Of a DNA stretch of 64,000 nucleotides, positions 28,064-37,223 are shown piece by piece. The DNA is from Parvibaculaceae bacterium PLY_AMNH_Bact1 (GTDB taxonomy: Bacteria > Pseudomonadota > Alphaproteobacteria > Parvibaculales > Parvibaculaceae): NCBI GenBank assembly GCA_032881465.1, contig CP126168.1, positions 1,612,001 through 1,676,000 of the forward strand, in the 5' to 3' direction. Positions within the stretch are counted from its first letter, which is position 1; each line of letters starts with the position of its first letter. The position numbers and the translations under genes were made by a program. The notes beneath the pieces were generated by a model. It ran no database searches, was not told the DNA's origin, and was given only the letters and a program-made list of their open reading frames with translations.

Positions 28064-29689
28064 CTAAAGGACCAACTCTTTGGGCCGCCGCGCGCGGAAC
28101 CAAAGAGCCACCATCAGTCGGGTTACGACGAAGGCGGTGAAAACAGACGTGATAATCCCGACACCCAGGGTGACGGAGAACCCGCGGACAGGGCCGGATC
28201 CAAGCTGGAACAGAATTGCAGCAGCAATGAACGTGGTGATGTTGGCATCAAGGATGGTTGTCAGCGCCTTGTCATAGCCAATCTGTATGGCGTTGATTGG
28301 CGTTTTCCCGTTCCTGATCTCCTCACGAATACGCTCGAAAATCAGCACGTTGGCATCAACCGCCATCCCGATGGTGAGAACAATGCCCGCAATACCCGGC
28401 AAGGTAAGTGTGGCCCCCAGAACAGACAGGGTCGCTGCAATCAGGAACACGTTCACGATCAGCGCAATATTGGCAAACACACCAAACAGGCCGTAGGAAA
28501 GCGCGATATAGATGATAACCGCCGCAAAGCCGATGATCGCCGCGATCCGCCCAGCCTCCACGCTGTCCGCCCCAAGACCAGGTCCAACGGTTCGCTCTTC
28601 CAGAATATTCAATGGTGCCGGCAGCGCGCCCGCCCGCAACAAGACCGCCAGATCATTGGCAGTCTGAACCGTATACCCGCCTGAAATCTGCCCGCGCCCC
28701 CCAAGAATGGGCTCACGGATGTTCGGGGCGCTGATCACTTCATTGTCGAGCACAATGGCAAATGGACGGCCAACATTGGCAGCGGTGACTTCACCAAACT
28801 TGCGTGCACCAGATGTATCAAACTGGAAGGTAATGATCGGCTCATTGGTCTGTTGATCAAACCCGGGCTGAGCATCCGTCAGGTTCTCCCCGCTCACCAT
28901 CACCCTTTTGCGCACAAGCACAGGCTGTGGCGGGTCAAACTCTGTCATGTAAAGAATTTCAGTTCCTTGCGGAACTCGGGTCGCAAGCGCTTGTTGCGCA
29001 GTCATGGTCTGATCAACCAGCCGGAAAGAGAGCTTTGCTGTCTTGCCGAGCAATGCCTTAAGACGTTCCGGGTCATCAAGACCAGGCACTTCAACCACAA
29101 TACGATTATCGCCCTGGCGCTGAATACTGGGCTCTGTCGTTCCAAGCTCATCAATCCTGCGGCGAACAATTTCAATGGACTGAGAGACCGCCGAACGCGC
29201 TCTTTCCGTGCGAGATGCTGCCGTCGGCGCGAGCGTAATCTTGCCGCCCTCTCCAAGTGTAACGTCCAGATCCTGTTCGGCAGCACCGGTAAACAGATTT
29301 GTGCTGATCTGCGTAGAGAGGCCACGCAGGGCTTCCAATCCACGCGTTTCGTCTTCCGGCTTGCGAATGCGGACGACAACTTCGCCCTGTGAGATACCAA
29401 GGCCTGTGTAGCCAATAGGCCCACCCTCGAGATCCCGGTTCCGAAGTGTTCCGCGCACGTCAGCGCGTAGATTCTCCAACCGCTCTGTCTGTACCGCCTG
29501 CGTATCTACTTCCAGCAGCAGGTAGGAGCCACCCTGCAGATCAAGCCCAAGCACAATTTGGCGCTGTGGCACCCAGTCAGGCAGATCAGTCAATTGTTCT
29601 TCAGAGAAGAAATTCGGGATCGTGTAAATGAGTCCAGCAAGGCTCACCAGAACGATCAGCGTGATTTTCCAGGGTTCGAAACGAAGCAT
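28064..29689 (-). CDS. secD: Protein translocase subunit SecD
   Basis: SecD is the large accessory subunit of the Sec translocase. At 541 residues it has an N-terminal transmembrane segment, then LGLDLQGGSYLLLEVD, the periplasmic P1 domain and the conserved ERTVGPGLGADSVEAG, and a C-terminal bundle with GMAVDANVLIFERIREEIRNG, the SecD signature. It lies between yajC and secF, the standard order. The ATG at 29689 is preceded by AAAGGCG. Confidence 0.97.
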   Translation of the reverse strand: MLRFEPWKITLIVLVSLAGLIYTIPNFFSEEQLTDLPDWVPQRQIVLGLDLQGGSYLLLEVDTQAVQTERLENLRADVRGTLRNRDLEGGPIGYTGLGISQGEVVVRIRKPEDETRGLEALRGLSTQISTNLFTGAAEQDLDVTLGEGGKITLAPTAASRTERARSAVSQSIEIVRRRIDELGTTEPSIQRQGDNRIVVEVPGLDDPERLKALLGKTAKLSFRLVDQTMTAQQALATRVPQGTEILYMTEFDPPQPVLVRKRVMVSGENLTDAQPGFDQQTNEPIITFQFDTSGARKFGEVTAANVGRPFAIVLDNEVISAPNIREPILGGRGQISGGYTVQTANDLAVLLRAGALPAPLNILEERTVGPGLGADSVEAGRIAAIIGFAAVIIYIALSYGLFGVFANIALIVNVFLIAATLSVLGATLTLPGIAGIVLTIGMAVDANVLIFERIREEIRNGKTPINAIQIGYDKALTTILDANITTFIAAAILFQLGSGPVRGFSVTLGVGIITSVFTAFVVTRLMVALWFRARRPKELVL

Positions 29690-29725
29690 GAGAACGCCTT
29701 TAAGTGAAGCGAAACGGGATTACCG

Positions 29726-30076
29726 TCAGGCGTCTTTGTTTGTGTTAGCCGCGTCAGGCGCCGGCTGAGATTTTGAGCGAACATTCGACAGCGTGCTTTT
29801 GATCACCTTAATGCGAACACCATCGGCGATTTCAACCTGAACGTCGTCGCCGTCGCTTACTTTGGTGACTTTGCCCATGATCCCGCCTGCGGTGATCACT
29901 TCATCACCGCGCCGCACTGCATTCACCATCTCGGCATGATCTTTGGCCCGTTTCTGTTGAGGGCGAATGACCAGGAAATACATGATCGCGAAGATCGCAA
30001 CCAGTGGGAACACAAATGATAAGAGCTCTCCCCCACCCCCGGCGGCGGTTTCAGCATAGGCGGGCGTAATAAACAT
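29726..30076 (-). CDS. yajC: Preprotein translocase subunit YajC
   Basis: Small inner-membrane partner of SecDF. The 116-residue protein has one transmembrane segment (LLSFVFPLVAIFAIMYFLVI), the hallmark RPQQKRAKDH just after it and a C-terminal domain with GDEVITAGGIMGKVTKVSD. The ATG at 30076 has GGAG upstream and is preferred over a codon 16 residues earlier, which would add an unusual N-terminus. First gene of the yajC-secD-secF-Mth938 unit. Confidence 0.96.
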   Translation of the reverse strand: MFITPAYAETAAGGGGELLSFVFPLVAIFAIMYFLVIRPQQKRAKDHAEMVNAVRRGDEVITAGGIMGKVTKVSDGDDVQVEIADGVRIKVIKSTLSNVRSKSQPAPDAANTNKDA

Positions 30077-30272
30077 GGGACAGCTCTCCGTGGCGGCCGG
30101 AAACAGAATCCGGCATTGGGTCAAGTTTGGCGCGGACTATACCGGCATGAGGACGCTTTGCAAAGCCAGTATCCCTTTGCAAACCGGGGCTTAGAGGCTT
30201 TTTTGGCGATATCGGATGGCCCTCGGATCCCCCAGGGATAAGCCAGCGACAACATTGACGAAGAAGGCTCAA

Positions 30273-31157
30273 ATGATACGGTCCGGCCCCATGACCGAGA
30301 TGAAATCACCTCCTGACCTGGATCTGTTGGAGCGTATAGCAGCAGCTCTTGAGCGCCTTGCACCAGCCCCGCAAAACTCTGCTGATTTGAGCGCGGCTGA
30401 CGCTTTTCTTTGGCAATCCAACAACGAGACCTTGAGCCCGGTGCCCACCGTCGCTCGCGTCGATATCGCTTTGCTCAAGGGTGTGGATCGACAGAGAGAT
30501 CAGCTTCTGGAAAACACAGAGCGTTTCGCGAGAGGCCTCCCCGCCAACAATGCGCTGCTTTGGGGCGCCAGAGGCATGGGCAAGAGTTCTCTGGTCAAGG
30601 CCGTACACGGCACGATCAACCATCAACGCCAACATGCGCTCGTTCTCGTCGAAATCCACAGAGAAGACGTGGAAAGCTTGCCCGCCCTCATGACGCTTCT
30701 GAAAAGTGCAGGCCGTCAAACAGTGGTTTTTTGTGATGATCTCTCTTTTGACAAGGACGAAACCAGTTACAAGTCCCTCAAGGCCGTCTTGGAAGGCGGG
30801 ATCGAAGGGCGACCGGACAATGTGATTTTCTATGCGACGTCCAACAGACGCCATCTGATGCCACGCGATATGATGGAGAACGAGCGCTCAACAGCAATCA
30901 ATCCGTCAGAGGCGGTTGAAGAGCGCGTTTCCCTGTCAGATCGGTTTGGTCTCTGGCTGGGCTTTCATAAATGCAGTCAGGATGAGTATCTCGCCATGGT
31001 GCGGACTTATGCGACCCATCACGATCTCAAAATTTCAGAAGAGGATTTGCGCGCTGGCGCCATTGAATGGACCGCCACCCGCGGCGCCCGTTCAGGCCGC
31101 GTCGCCTGGCAATACATCCAGGAAGTCGCAGGACGTTTGGGACAGCAACTCAGCTAG
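30273..31157 (+). CDS. DUF815 AAA-type ATPase
   Basis: A 294-residue ATP-binding protein of the DUF815 family. Walker A is GARGMGKSSLVKAV and Walker B is TVVFCDDLSF; a sensor-like FYATSNRRHLMPRDM and the C-terminal SRFGLWLGF-type stretch (SDRFGLWLGFHKCSQDEYL) also fit. Start at 30273 is preferred because AGAAGG lies five bases ahead of this ATG; upstream codons are less favourable. It is divergent from yajC and convergent with the NlpD-like gene (stops overlap). The biological role of the family is unknown. Confidence 0.88.
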   Translation: MIRSGPMTEMKSPPDLDLLERIAAALERLAPAPQNSADLSAADAFLWQSNNETLSPVPTVARVDIALLKGVDRQRDQLLENTERFARGLPANNALLWGARGMGKSSLVKAVHGTINHQRQHALVLVEIHREDVESLPALMTLLKSAGRQTVVFCDDLSFDKDETSYKSLKAVLEGGIEGRPDNVIFYATSNRRHLMPRDMMENERSTAINPSEAVEERVSLSDRFGLWLGFHKCSQDEYLAMVRTYATHHDLKISEEDLRAGAIEWTATRGARSGRVAWQYIQEVAGRLGQQLS

Positions 31158-32071
31158 CTGCTCATCGCCTTGATGGGATCAAGCGCCTGCGAGCCGCGGC
31201 GAATTTCAAAGTGGACCTGTGCCGTTTGAACACTGCCTGTGCGCCCAGCTAGAGCAATCGTCTGCCCTTTGGTGACGGTAGCGCCACGCTGAACCAGCAG
31301 CTCACCATTATGGGCGTAGGCTGTCATCCATCCATTGGAATGCCTGACAAGCAAAAGGTTGCCATAACCTCGAAGCTCGTTCCCTGCATAGGCAACCACC
31401 CCAGTTTGCGCTGCGCGCACTGGGCTACCTTCAGGCACGGCAATGTTGATGCCATCATTGTGGAGGCCATCAGCTTTGGGCCCAAACCGGGAAATAATCC
31501 GTCCTTCGGCAGGCCAGATAAAGTCGCCCGTTACGGGTGGTGGTGTTGGAAGAGCCGGTTTGCTACGAGGCGTCGGGGCTCCCGTTGAAGGTCGTGCCGG
31601 TGCAGCGGCAACGCGTGTGTTCCGCGGTTGATCGCCCGGAATGGAAAGCCGTTGGCCGACGCGCAGACTGTTGTCAGGGCCGATATCATTCGCGGATTTA
31701 AGTTCGTCCTGCTGGACCCTGTACATGGAGGAGATGCGGTAAACCGTTTCGCCCGGTTTCACCACATGCGTGCGCGCGGCAATGCTGTCCCGTGAGCGCG
31801 GGCCAGTTGAAGTAGACGGCCGCGCGGCCGGTCTCGCACGATTTCTAACAGACGCAGTAGTGGTTTGAGGCCGCGGACGCGGTCGTGCCGCCGGACCTGA
31901 AGAATTGCTGGATGAGGACGCGTTCGGATTGCTGCGATAGTCATATTGACTGTCCCACCAGGGATCTGATGAACCGGCGCAAGACACCAGCGTCAACGCC
32001 AGCAGAACAACCCCCGCCCGGCTTGCTTGCCAGCGAAGTTTTTTTCGAATTTTTGCCGCATCTAGGGACAT
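31154..32071 (-). CDS. nlpD: NlpD-like LysM/degenerate M23 lipoprotein
   Basis: A 305-residue envelope lipoprotein. A lipobox ends LTLVSC, followed by a Ser/Arg-rich linker, a LysM peptidoglycan-binding domain (THVVKPGETVYRISSMY to RLSIPG) and a C-terminal LytM/M23 domain (SRFGPKADGLHNDGINIAV to VHFEIRRGSQALDP). In the metal site the usual H-x-G-x-D reads N-D-G-I-N, so two zinc ligands are missing, as in NlpD-type activators of cell-wall amidases. Its position after surE and pcm is the classic surE-pcm-nlpD order. AGGGGG precedes the ATG. Expected role: activating an AmiC-type amidase at division. Confidence 0.88.
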   Translation of the reverse strand: MSLDAAKIRKKLRWQASRAGVVLLALTLVSCAGSSDPWWDSQYDYRSNPNASSSSNSSGPAARPRPRPQTTTASVRNRARPAARPSTSTGPRSRDSIAARTHVVKPGETVYRISSMYRVQQDELKSANDIGPDNSLRVGQRLSIPGDQPRNTRVAAAPARPSTGAPTPRSKPALPTPPPVTGDFIWPAEGRIISRFGPKADGLHNDGINIAVPEGSPVRAAQTGVVAYAGNELRGYGNLLLVRHSNGWMTAYAHNGELLVQRGATVTKGQTIALAGRTGSVQTAQVHFEIRRGSQALDPIKAMSS

Positions 32072-32080
32072 TTTTCCCCC

Positions 32081-32776
32081 TCAGCTTTCGCGTGCGACCC
32101 CCTCAACAAGCGGAACGAATCGCACGGGAAGAAGTTCTTCCACGTTTGCACCGTCTTCTTCACGCGTCAGCCGGACAAGCTTTTGGCCTCCTTGTCCGCC
32201 ATCAACGTCTACCGGCACCACCATAATACCACCTACTTTCAATTGGTTAGCCAATTCGAGTGGTATTTCAGGCGCCGCCGCAGTGACAATAATCCGGTCA
32301 AAAGGAGCCTGTTCGGGCCATCCTTTGCCGCCATCACCAACCTGCGCGGTAATATTGTGGAAACCAAGAATTTCGAAACGCTTAACAGCGTCGTTTAAAA
32401 GTGTCCGATATCGCTCAATTGTGTAAACGCGCCGACATAATTGGGCCAAAACGGCTGCCTGATAGCCGGATCCGGTCCCAACTTCGAGCACTTTCATGCG
32501 CTCGCCGACTTCCAATTTCTCCGTCATGTAGGCCACAACGTAAGGCTGCGAGATGGTTTGACCGCATTCTATGGGCAAAGCATGGTCATCATAGGCCTGC
32601 TCAACGAAGGATCCGGTGACAAATGTTTCTCTGGGAACCCGCTCAATCGCAGACAAAACCCGTCCATCCCGGATGCCCTGACGCCGCAGCGCCATAACCA
32701 GCCGGATTTTGCCAGCTTCCAGCTCTTCAGCAGCCTCTGAACTCTCTGATTTGCCCCCAGCCGTCATAATGGTCAC
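32081..32776 (-). CDS. pcm: Protein-L-isoaspartate O-methyltransferase
   Basis: Repairs isoaspartyl residues in aged proteins by SAM-dependent methylation. The 231-residue protein has the complete family motifs: RVPRETFV, LPIECGQTISQPYVVAYM containing the active-site Ser, the SAM loop LEVGTGSGYQAAVLAQL and the C-terminal PVRFVPLV. The start is a GTG overlapping the surE stop codon (GTGA), which implies coupling; an ATG three codons later is possible. A second, more divergent PCMT is encoded at 57585-58256. Confidence 0.95.
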   Translation of the reverse strand: MTIMTAGGKSESSEAAEELEAGKIRLVMALRRQGIRDGRVLSAIERVPRETFVTGSFVEQAYDDHALPIECGQTISQPYVVAYMTEKLEVGERMKVLEVGTGSGYQAAVLAQLCRRVYTIERYRTLLNDAVKRFEILGFHNITAQVGDGGKGWPEQAPFDRIIVTAAAPEIPLELANQLKVGGIMVVPVDVDGGQGGQKLVRLTREEDGANVEELLPVRFVPLVEGVARES

Positions 32777-33585
32777 GGATCCGAAAAAGTCTGAACAAGC
32801 TTCTTTTGAGCTGATCCATGGCTGAGGTTCAAATGTAGAGGCGTTATCGAAATGCGTCCGTCATAAATAGACCGCAAATCAGTACCTTTTGGCGGGTTTG
32901 AGGGGATGCGTTGAAAACCCGTCCAATAATAGGGTTTTCCCATCCCGTCGATCCGCTCTTCGATTTTCACCAGAGACTGATCGCGCTTGCCCTGACGGGT
33001 GATATCAATGCCGCCCACATTGCTGGCAGGTACGTCGGGAAAATTCACATTCATCAGGACATCATCCTGCCAGCCGACGGAGACCAGTTCCTCAATTATG
33101 CCAGGCCCGTGAGTCTCAGCCGTCGCCCAATGCAAATTCTGTGTTCCGTCGAAACCGAAGGCTTGGCTGAGCGCAATTGAGGGCACACCCAGAACCGTCC
33201 CTTCCATCGCAGCAGCAATCGTACCGGAATAGGTGACATCATCGGCAACATTCTGTCCCCGGTTCACCCCTGACAAGACAAGCGTCGGTGGGTTGTCGAT
33301 CAGCACATGGCGAATGGCCATCAGCACACAATCCGTCGGCGTTCCCTCCACCGCATACTTGCGGGGCGAGATTTTCCGAAGCCGAAGGGGTTGCGAGAGT
33401 GTCAGCGAGTGAGACGCCCCACTCTGCTCGCTCTCAGGCGCAACGATCCAAATGTCCGATGACAATTGTTTGGCGATCTTTTCCAGCACCTTCAGGCCGG
33501 GTGCATGAATACCGTCATCATTGGTGAGAAGAATGCGCGTGCCTTCAAGTGGCAGCTTCTTCTTTGCTCGAGCATGTTTAGCCAT
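32773..33585 (-). CDS. surE: 5'/3'-nucleotidase SurE
   Basis: Metal-dependent nucleoside monophosphatase. The 270-residue protein has [14 protein letters not shown] (metal-binding Asp pair), [33 protein letters not shown] and [26 protein letters not shown]. The ATG at 33585 is inside the last codons of serS (8-base overlap) and gives the expected short N-terminus; the open frame upstream of it is serS in another frame. Followed by pcm with overlapping codons. Confidence 0.96.
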   Translation of the reverse strand: MAKHARAKKKLPLEGTRILLTNDDGIHAPGLKVLEKIAKQLSSDIWIVAPESEQSGASHSLTLSQPLRLRKISPRKYAVEGTPTDCVLMAIRHVLIDNPPTLVLSGVNRGQNVADDVTYSGTIAAAMEGTVLGVPSIALSQAFGFDGTQNLHWATAETHGPGIIEELVSVGWQDDVLMNVNFPDVPASNVGGIDITRQGKRDQSLVKIEERIDGMGKPYYWTGFQRIPSNPPKGTDLRSIYDGRISITPLHLNLSHGSAQKKLVQTFSDP

Positions 33586-34861
33586 CTGCTGTAATGACCT
33601 CGAGCCCACCGAGGTAAGGTTGCAGCACGTCTGGAACAGCAACGCTGCCATCGGCCTGCTGGTAGTTCTCGAGAATGGCAACCATGGTTCGTCCGACCGC
33701 AAGCCCAGATCCATTCAGTGTATGAACGAACTTGGTGCCCTTCTCCCCGCCTGGCCGGTAGCGCGCATTCATCCGCCGCGCCTGGAAATCGCCGCAGACG
33801 GACACACTTGAAATTTCGCGATAAGAATTTTGACCGGGCAACCACACCTCAATGTCGTAGGTCCGTCGTGCGCCAAATCCCATGTCGCCTGTTGAGAGAG
33901 TCATGGTGCGGAATGGCAGGTCGAGGCGTTTCAGAACTTCTTCTGCGCAAGACAGCATGCGCTCATGCTCATCTGCGGATTGATCCGGGGTAGTGATGCT
34001 CACCAACTCCACCTTAGAGAATTGATGCTGCCGGATCATACCTCGCGTGTCCCGACCGGCAGATCCCGCCTCAGAGCGGAAGCAGGCAGTGTAGGCAGTC
34101 AGGCGAAGAGGCAGCTCTTCTTCTGACAGGATGCTTTCGCGAACCGTATTGGTGAGGGGCACCTCCGCCGTCGGGATCAGCCAAAAGCCATCCTCTGTGT
34201 GAAAAGCGTCTTCAGCAAATTTTGGCAGCTGATTTGTGCCGAACATGGCATCGTCTTTGACAAGCAAAGGCGGCGCTATCTCCTGATAGCCAAACTCTGT
34301 TGTGTGCAGGTCGAGCATGAAATTGCCGATGGCCCGCTCCATCCGCGCAAGTTGATTGCGCAGGATCACAAACCGGGAGCCTGATAGCTTCGCGGCTGTT
34401 TCGAAATCCATGAGGCCGAGCCCCTCACCAATGTCGAAATGCTCTTTCGGTTCAAAGTTGAACTGGCGTGGCTCACCCACCTTATGGCGTTCCACATTGG
34501 CTTCTTCATCTTCGCCAAGGGGCACATCTTCATGAGGCAGGTTGGGAAGGCTGGAGAGAATGTCTTTAAGAGCCGCATCCAGTTTGCGCTCCTCTTCCTC
34601 GCCCTCCTGGATTTTTGTTTTGAGGTCGGCAACCTCTGCCATAAGCGCGTTCGCTGTCTCGTCGTCGCCTTTGCCCTTGGCCGCACCAATCTGTTTGGAG
34701 GCAGCATTGCGGCGTGACTGCGCCTCTTGCATTTCTGCCACCACCTCACGGCGCTTGGCATCAAGCTCCAGAATGCGCGGTGATTGTGGGTCCATATAAC
34801 GCCTGGCAAGGGCTGCATCAAAGGCAGCAGGATCGTCGCGGATAAGTTTGATATCGAACAT
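33578..34861 (-). CDS. serS: Seryl-tRNA synthetase
   Basis: Charges tRNA-Ser. The 427-residue enzyme starts [11 protein letters not shown] and has the N-terminal coiled coil (two long helices up to about residue 105) and the class II core: motif 2 [24 protein letters not shown] and motif 3 near the C-terminus ([20 protein letters not shown]). The ATG at 34861 is chosen over one four codons upstream because it begins the usual MFDIK. Downstream surE is translationally coupled. Confidence 0.98.
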   Translation of the reverse strand: MFDIKLIRDDPAAFDAALARRYMDPQSPRILELDAKRREVVAEMQEAQSRRNAASKQIGAAKGKGDDETANALMAEVADLKTKIQEGEEEERKLDAALKDILSSLPNLPHEDVPLGEDEEANVERHKVGEPRQFNFEPKEHFDIGEGLGLMDFETAAKLSGSRFVILRNQLARMERAIGNFMLDLHTTEFGYQEIAPPLLVKDDAMFGTNQLPKFAEDAFHTEDGFWLIPTAEVPLTNTVRESILSEEELPLRLTAYTACFRSEAGSAGRDTRGMIRQHQFSKVELVSITTPDQSADEHERMLSCAEEVLKRLDLPFRTMTLSTGDMGFGARRTYDIEVWLPGQNSYREISSVSVCGDFQARRMNARYRPGGEKGTKFVHTLNGSGLAVGRTMVAILENYQQADGSVAVPDVLQPYLGGLEVITADG

Positions 34862-34957
34862 GGGAAGCCCCAAAACACTAAGACCTGAAGGCGCGAATCA
34901 GCGCCCTCCAAGAAACCTGAATTTAATACGCTGTATACGCGGCTCGCGGAATCCCGT

Positions 34958-35566
34958 CTAGCGTGGCTTGCGAACGGTAATGGCGACCCAAGCTGCATTG
35001 CTGCCCTCATAGGCACCACCGCCTTCATACTCAAGGGACGACACAACTTCCCAGTCAACTGAGCTTGCATACAGCTCGCGCAGACTCTGAAGCGTTAGAT
35101 GAGAATAGTGGCGGTCCCTGGCATCTCTAGTATCCGATGTTCCCCGCTTAAAGTTCGCGAAATGTATGCCACCAGGCTTTAGGGCCTGGAAAACAGACTG
35201 AAGAACTGACGGAAGCTGGTCCCGTGGGACGTGATGCAGGCTGGCATTCGCCCAAATCGCCTCATAGGTCTCATCCGCATCCAGTTCATCGAACCGCATA
35301 ACGCGAACATCACGATGAAGTCGCTCGGCAGCAATAGCGGCAATCTCAGCAACCCCATCTGTCGGATCGACGTGAAAGCCCGCGGCAATCATTGCCCCAG
35401 CATCGCGGCCCGCCCCACAGCCGAGCTCGAGGATACGAGCACCTGGCGCAAGCCGTTCAAGAAAACTATGGAGGTGGCGGCTGACATTGTCCGGCCGTGA
35501 CGCGAGGTAGCGCTCAGCTTCCTGCGAATAATAGCTGAGCGTTTTCGCGTCAAACGGATCGCTCAC
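34958..35566 (-). CDS. Class I SAM-dependent methyltransferase
   Basis: A 202-residue methyltransferase. Motif I is ILELGCGAGRDAGAMIAAG, followed by DPTDGV, the post-motif region IWANASLHHVPRDQL and LKPGGIHFANFKRG. Substrate unknown; it looks like the tellurite-resistance/UbiE-like small methyltransferases. It starts with a GTG overlapping the tatC stop codon (GTGA), so it is coupled to tatC, and ends about 97 bases before serS. It is an unusual insertion in the otherwise standard tatABC-serS order. Confidence 0.9.
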   Translation of the reverse strand: MSDPFDAKTLSYYSQEAERYLASRPDNVSRHLHSFLERLAPGARILELGCGAGRDAGAMIAAGFHVDPTDGVAEIAAIAAERLHRDVRVMRFDELDADETYEAIWANASLHHVPRDQLPSVLQSVFQALKPGGIHFANFKRGTSDTRDARDRHYSHLTLQSLRELYASSVDWEVVSSLEYEGGGAYEGSNAAWVAITVRKPR

Positions 35567-36369
35567 GTCGCGGCTTCACCCTCAGTCGCTTCCTTCTCCT
35601 CCGCGTCCTTCTTACGCCGCCGCTCAATCAGCGCGACGGAAAGAATGGAAATTTCATAGAGAACGAGCGTTGGAATACCGAGCCCCAGCTGGCTGATAAT
35701 GTCTGGTGGTGTGAGAATGGCCGCCACAGCAAAGACTGCAACCACCGCATATTTGCGGCCCTTGCGAAGCTGAGAAGCACTAATGAGACCCGCCCGCCCA
35801 AGCAATGTCATAAGCACCGGCAGCTGAAAGCAAAGGCCGAATGCAAAGATCAGCGTCATAGTGAGGCCTAGATATTCGCTGACCCGTGGAAGCAACTCAA
35901 TGGCTGCTTGGCCCTCGCCGCCGGTCTGTTCCATGCCGATAAAAAAACCGAGCGCTAAGGGCATGATCAGGAAATAGACCAGTGATGCGCCCAATAAAAA
36001 CAGGATCGGCGTTGCAAGTAGGAACGGGAGAAAGGCGCCACGTTCATTCTTGTACAGCCCTGGTGCTACGAACATGTAGATCTGAGTGGCAAGGACAGGA
36101 AACGCGATAAAAAGTGCGCCGAACAGCGCCAGCTTCAGTTGTGTGAAAAAATACTCCTGCGGCGCTGTGAAGATGAGCTTCACTTCACTTGCGTCGCCCA
36201 CAGCGCGTTCAAACGGGACCAGCAGAAGATTGAAGACCTGATCAGCGAAATAAAAGCAGACACCAAAGGCAACCGCAATCGCAACGATCGAATAAAGAAG
36301 CCGCTGGCGCAGCTCAATAAGGTGCTCAAGCAAAGGAGCACGGGAGGCATCAATATCCTGTTCGCTCAT
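35563..36369 (-). CDS. tatC: Sec-independent protein translocase TatC
   Basis: Core receptor of the twin-arginine translocon. The 268-residue protein has six transmembrane segments and the conserved N-terminus LLEHLIELRQRLLYSI, the periplasmic FTAPQEYFFTQLKLALFGALFIAFP and PGLYKNERGAFLPFL. The ATG overlaps the tatB stop codon. The C-terminus is highly charged (RRRKKDAEEKEATEGE). Likely client in this window: the PhoD-like phosphatase with its RR signal. Confidence 0.97.
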   Translation of the reverse strand: MSEQDIDASRAPLLEHLIELRQRLLYSIVAIAVAFGVCFYFADQVFNLLLVPFERAVGDASEVKLIFTAPQEYFFTQLKLALFGALFIAFPVLATQIYMFVAPGLYKNERGAFLPFLLATPILFLLGASLVYFLIMPLALGFFIGMEQTGGEGQAAIELLPRVSEYLGLTMTLIFAFGLCFQLPVLMTLLGRAGLISASQLRKGRKYAVVAVFAVAAILTPPDIISQLGLGIPTLVLYEISILSVALIERRRKKDAEEKEATEGEAAT

Positions 36370-36803
36370 TGGGCAGCATCCCGGGCAACATCGGTCTTGG
36401 GGGCCTCGGATTTGGGCGCCTCAGGCTCTTCATCCGGCAACGGTTCTTGAGCGATGGCTGCCGCTTCTGCTGCATCTTCGACCATTTCATCTGGAAGCCC
36501 CGAAAGTGGCTTGCCAGCATCATCCAACGCCTTCCCCACAGAATCCAACGGGTGTTTGATCGCGTCTTTTACCTGGGAAATCGGATTATTAGCCTTTACG
36601 TCAGCTATCTGCTTGCGCAGTTCGTCCAGTTCGCTCTCGCGGGCCATTTCGTCGAAACTGCGCTGAAACTCGCGCGCGGCACCACGGATCTTGGCTGTGT
36701 ATTGACCGATGGTCCGCATCATGCGCGGCAGGTCTTTCGGGCCAACCACAAGAATGGCCAGCACGCCAAGGAATAGAAGTTCAGTCCAACCAATGTCGAA
36801 CAT
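36366..36803 (-). CDS. tatB: Sec-independent protein translocase TatB
   Basis: The 145-residue protein has a single N-terminal membrane helix (MFDIGWTELLFLGVLAILVVG) followed by the conserved PKDLPRMMRTIGQY, an amphipathic helix and a long acidic C-terminal tail. The TatB hallmarks, including the Glu in the membrane helix, are seen. It is coupled to tatC by a four-base overlap. Confidence 0.96.
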   Translation of the reverse strand: MFDIGWTELLFLGVLAILVVGPKDLPRMMRTIGQYTAKIRGAAREFQRSFDEMARESELDELRKQIADVKANNPISQVKDAIKHPLDSVGKALDDAGKPLSGLPDEMVEDAAEAAAIAQEPLPDEEPEAPKSEAPKTDVARDAAQ

Positions 36804-36847
36804 AGGGTCCCAGCTGTTCTGCTAAAGTCGTTCCACTAAGAGCGCCG

Positions 36848-37075
36848 CTAGTTTGCAGCAGTTTTGTCTTTTGCGGTTGTCTCGGCAGTTTGCGCATTGA
36901 TCGTCTTCGGATCAGCCTGCTCTGCGGCAGCTTGCTCGTCATCGCTCAAGCCAGAGCGGAAGCTTTTAATGCCTTTGGCGACGTCGCCCATAAGCTCGGA
37001 GATTTTGCCGCGACCAAACAGCAAAACAACAAGCACCAAAACGATAATGATTTGCCACGGACCTATCTGTCCCAT
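36848..37075 (-). CDS. tatA: Sec-independent protein translocase TatA
   Basis: The 75-residue pore-forming subunit. The membrane helix is [25 protein letters not shown], followed by the amphipathic helix [18 protein letters not shown], the typical FGxxK-type hinge and a charged tail. It lies 44 bases ahead of tatB and 148 bases after scpB. Confidence 0.96.
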   Translation of the reverse strand: MGQIGPWQIIIVLVLVVLLFGRGKISELMGDVAKGIKSFRSGLSDDEQAAAEQADPKTINAQTAETTAKDKTAAN

Positions 37076-37170
37076 TGTTTCTCTCCAAATCCGCTGCTTC
37101 TAAAAGAGCGCGGTATGACCTCAACTAGAGCCAAGCATCTCAGATTTACCGCGATACTTCAATGATTTAG

Positions 37171-37192
37171 GCCCACTTCTTCACAAATGGGC
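37171..37192 (-). other. Hairpin between scpB and tatA
   Basis: In the minus-strand transcript GCCCATTT pairs with GAAGTGGGC-side bases (eight pairs, one G-U wobble) around a six-base loop, just after the scpB stop codon. No T-run follows, so it may separate or stabilise mRNA segments rather than terminate. Confidence 0.35.
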
Positions 37193-37223
37193 GCTTGCTG
37201 GGAAACATCAAGAGGAGGATAGG

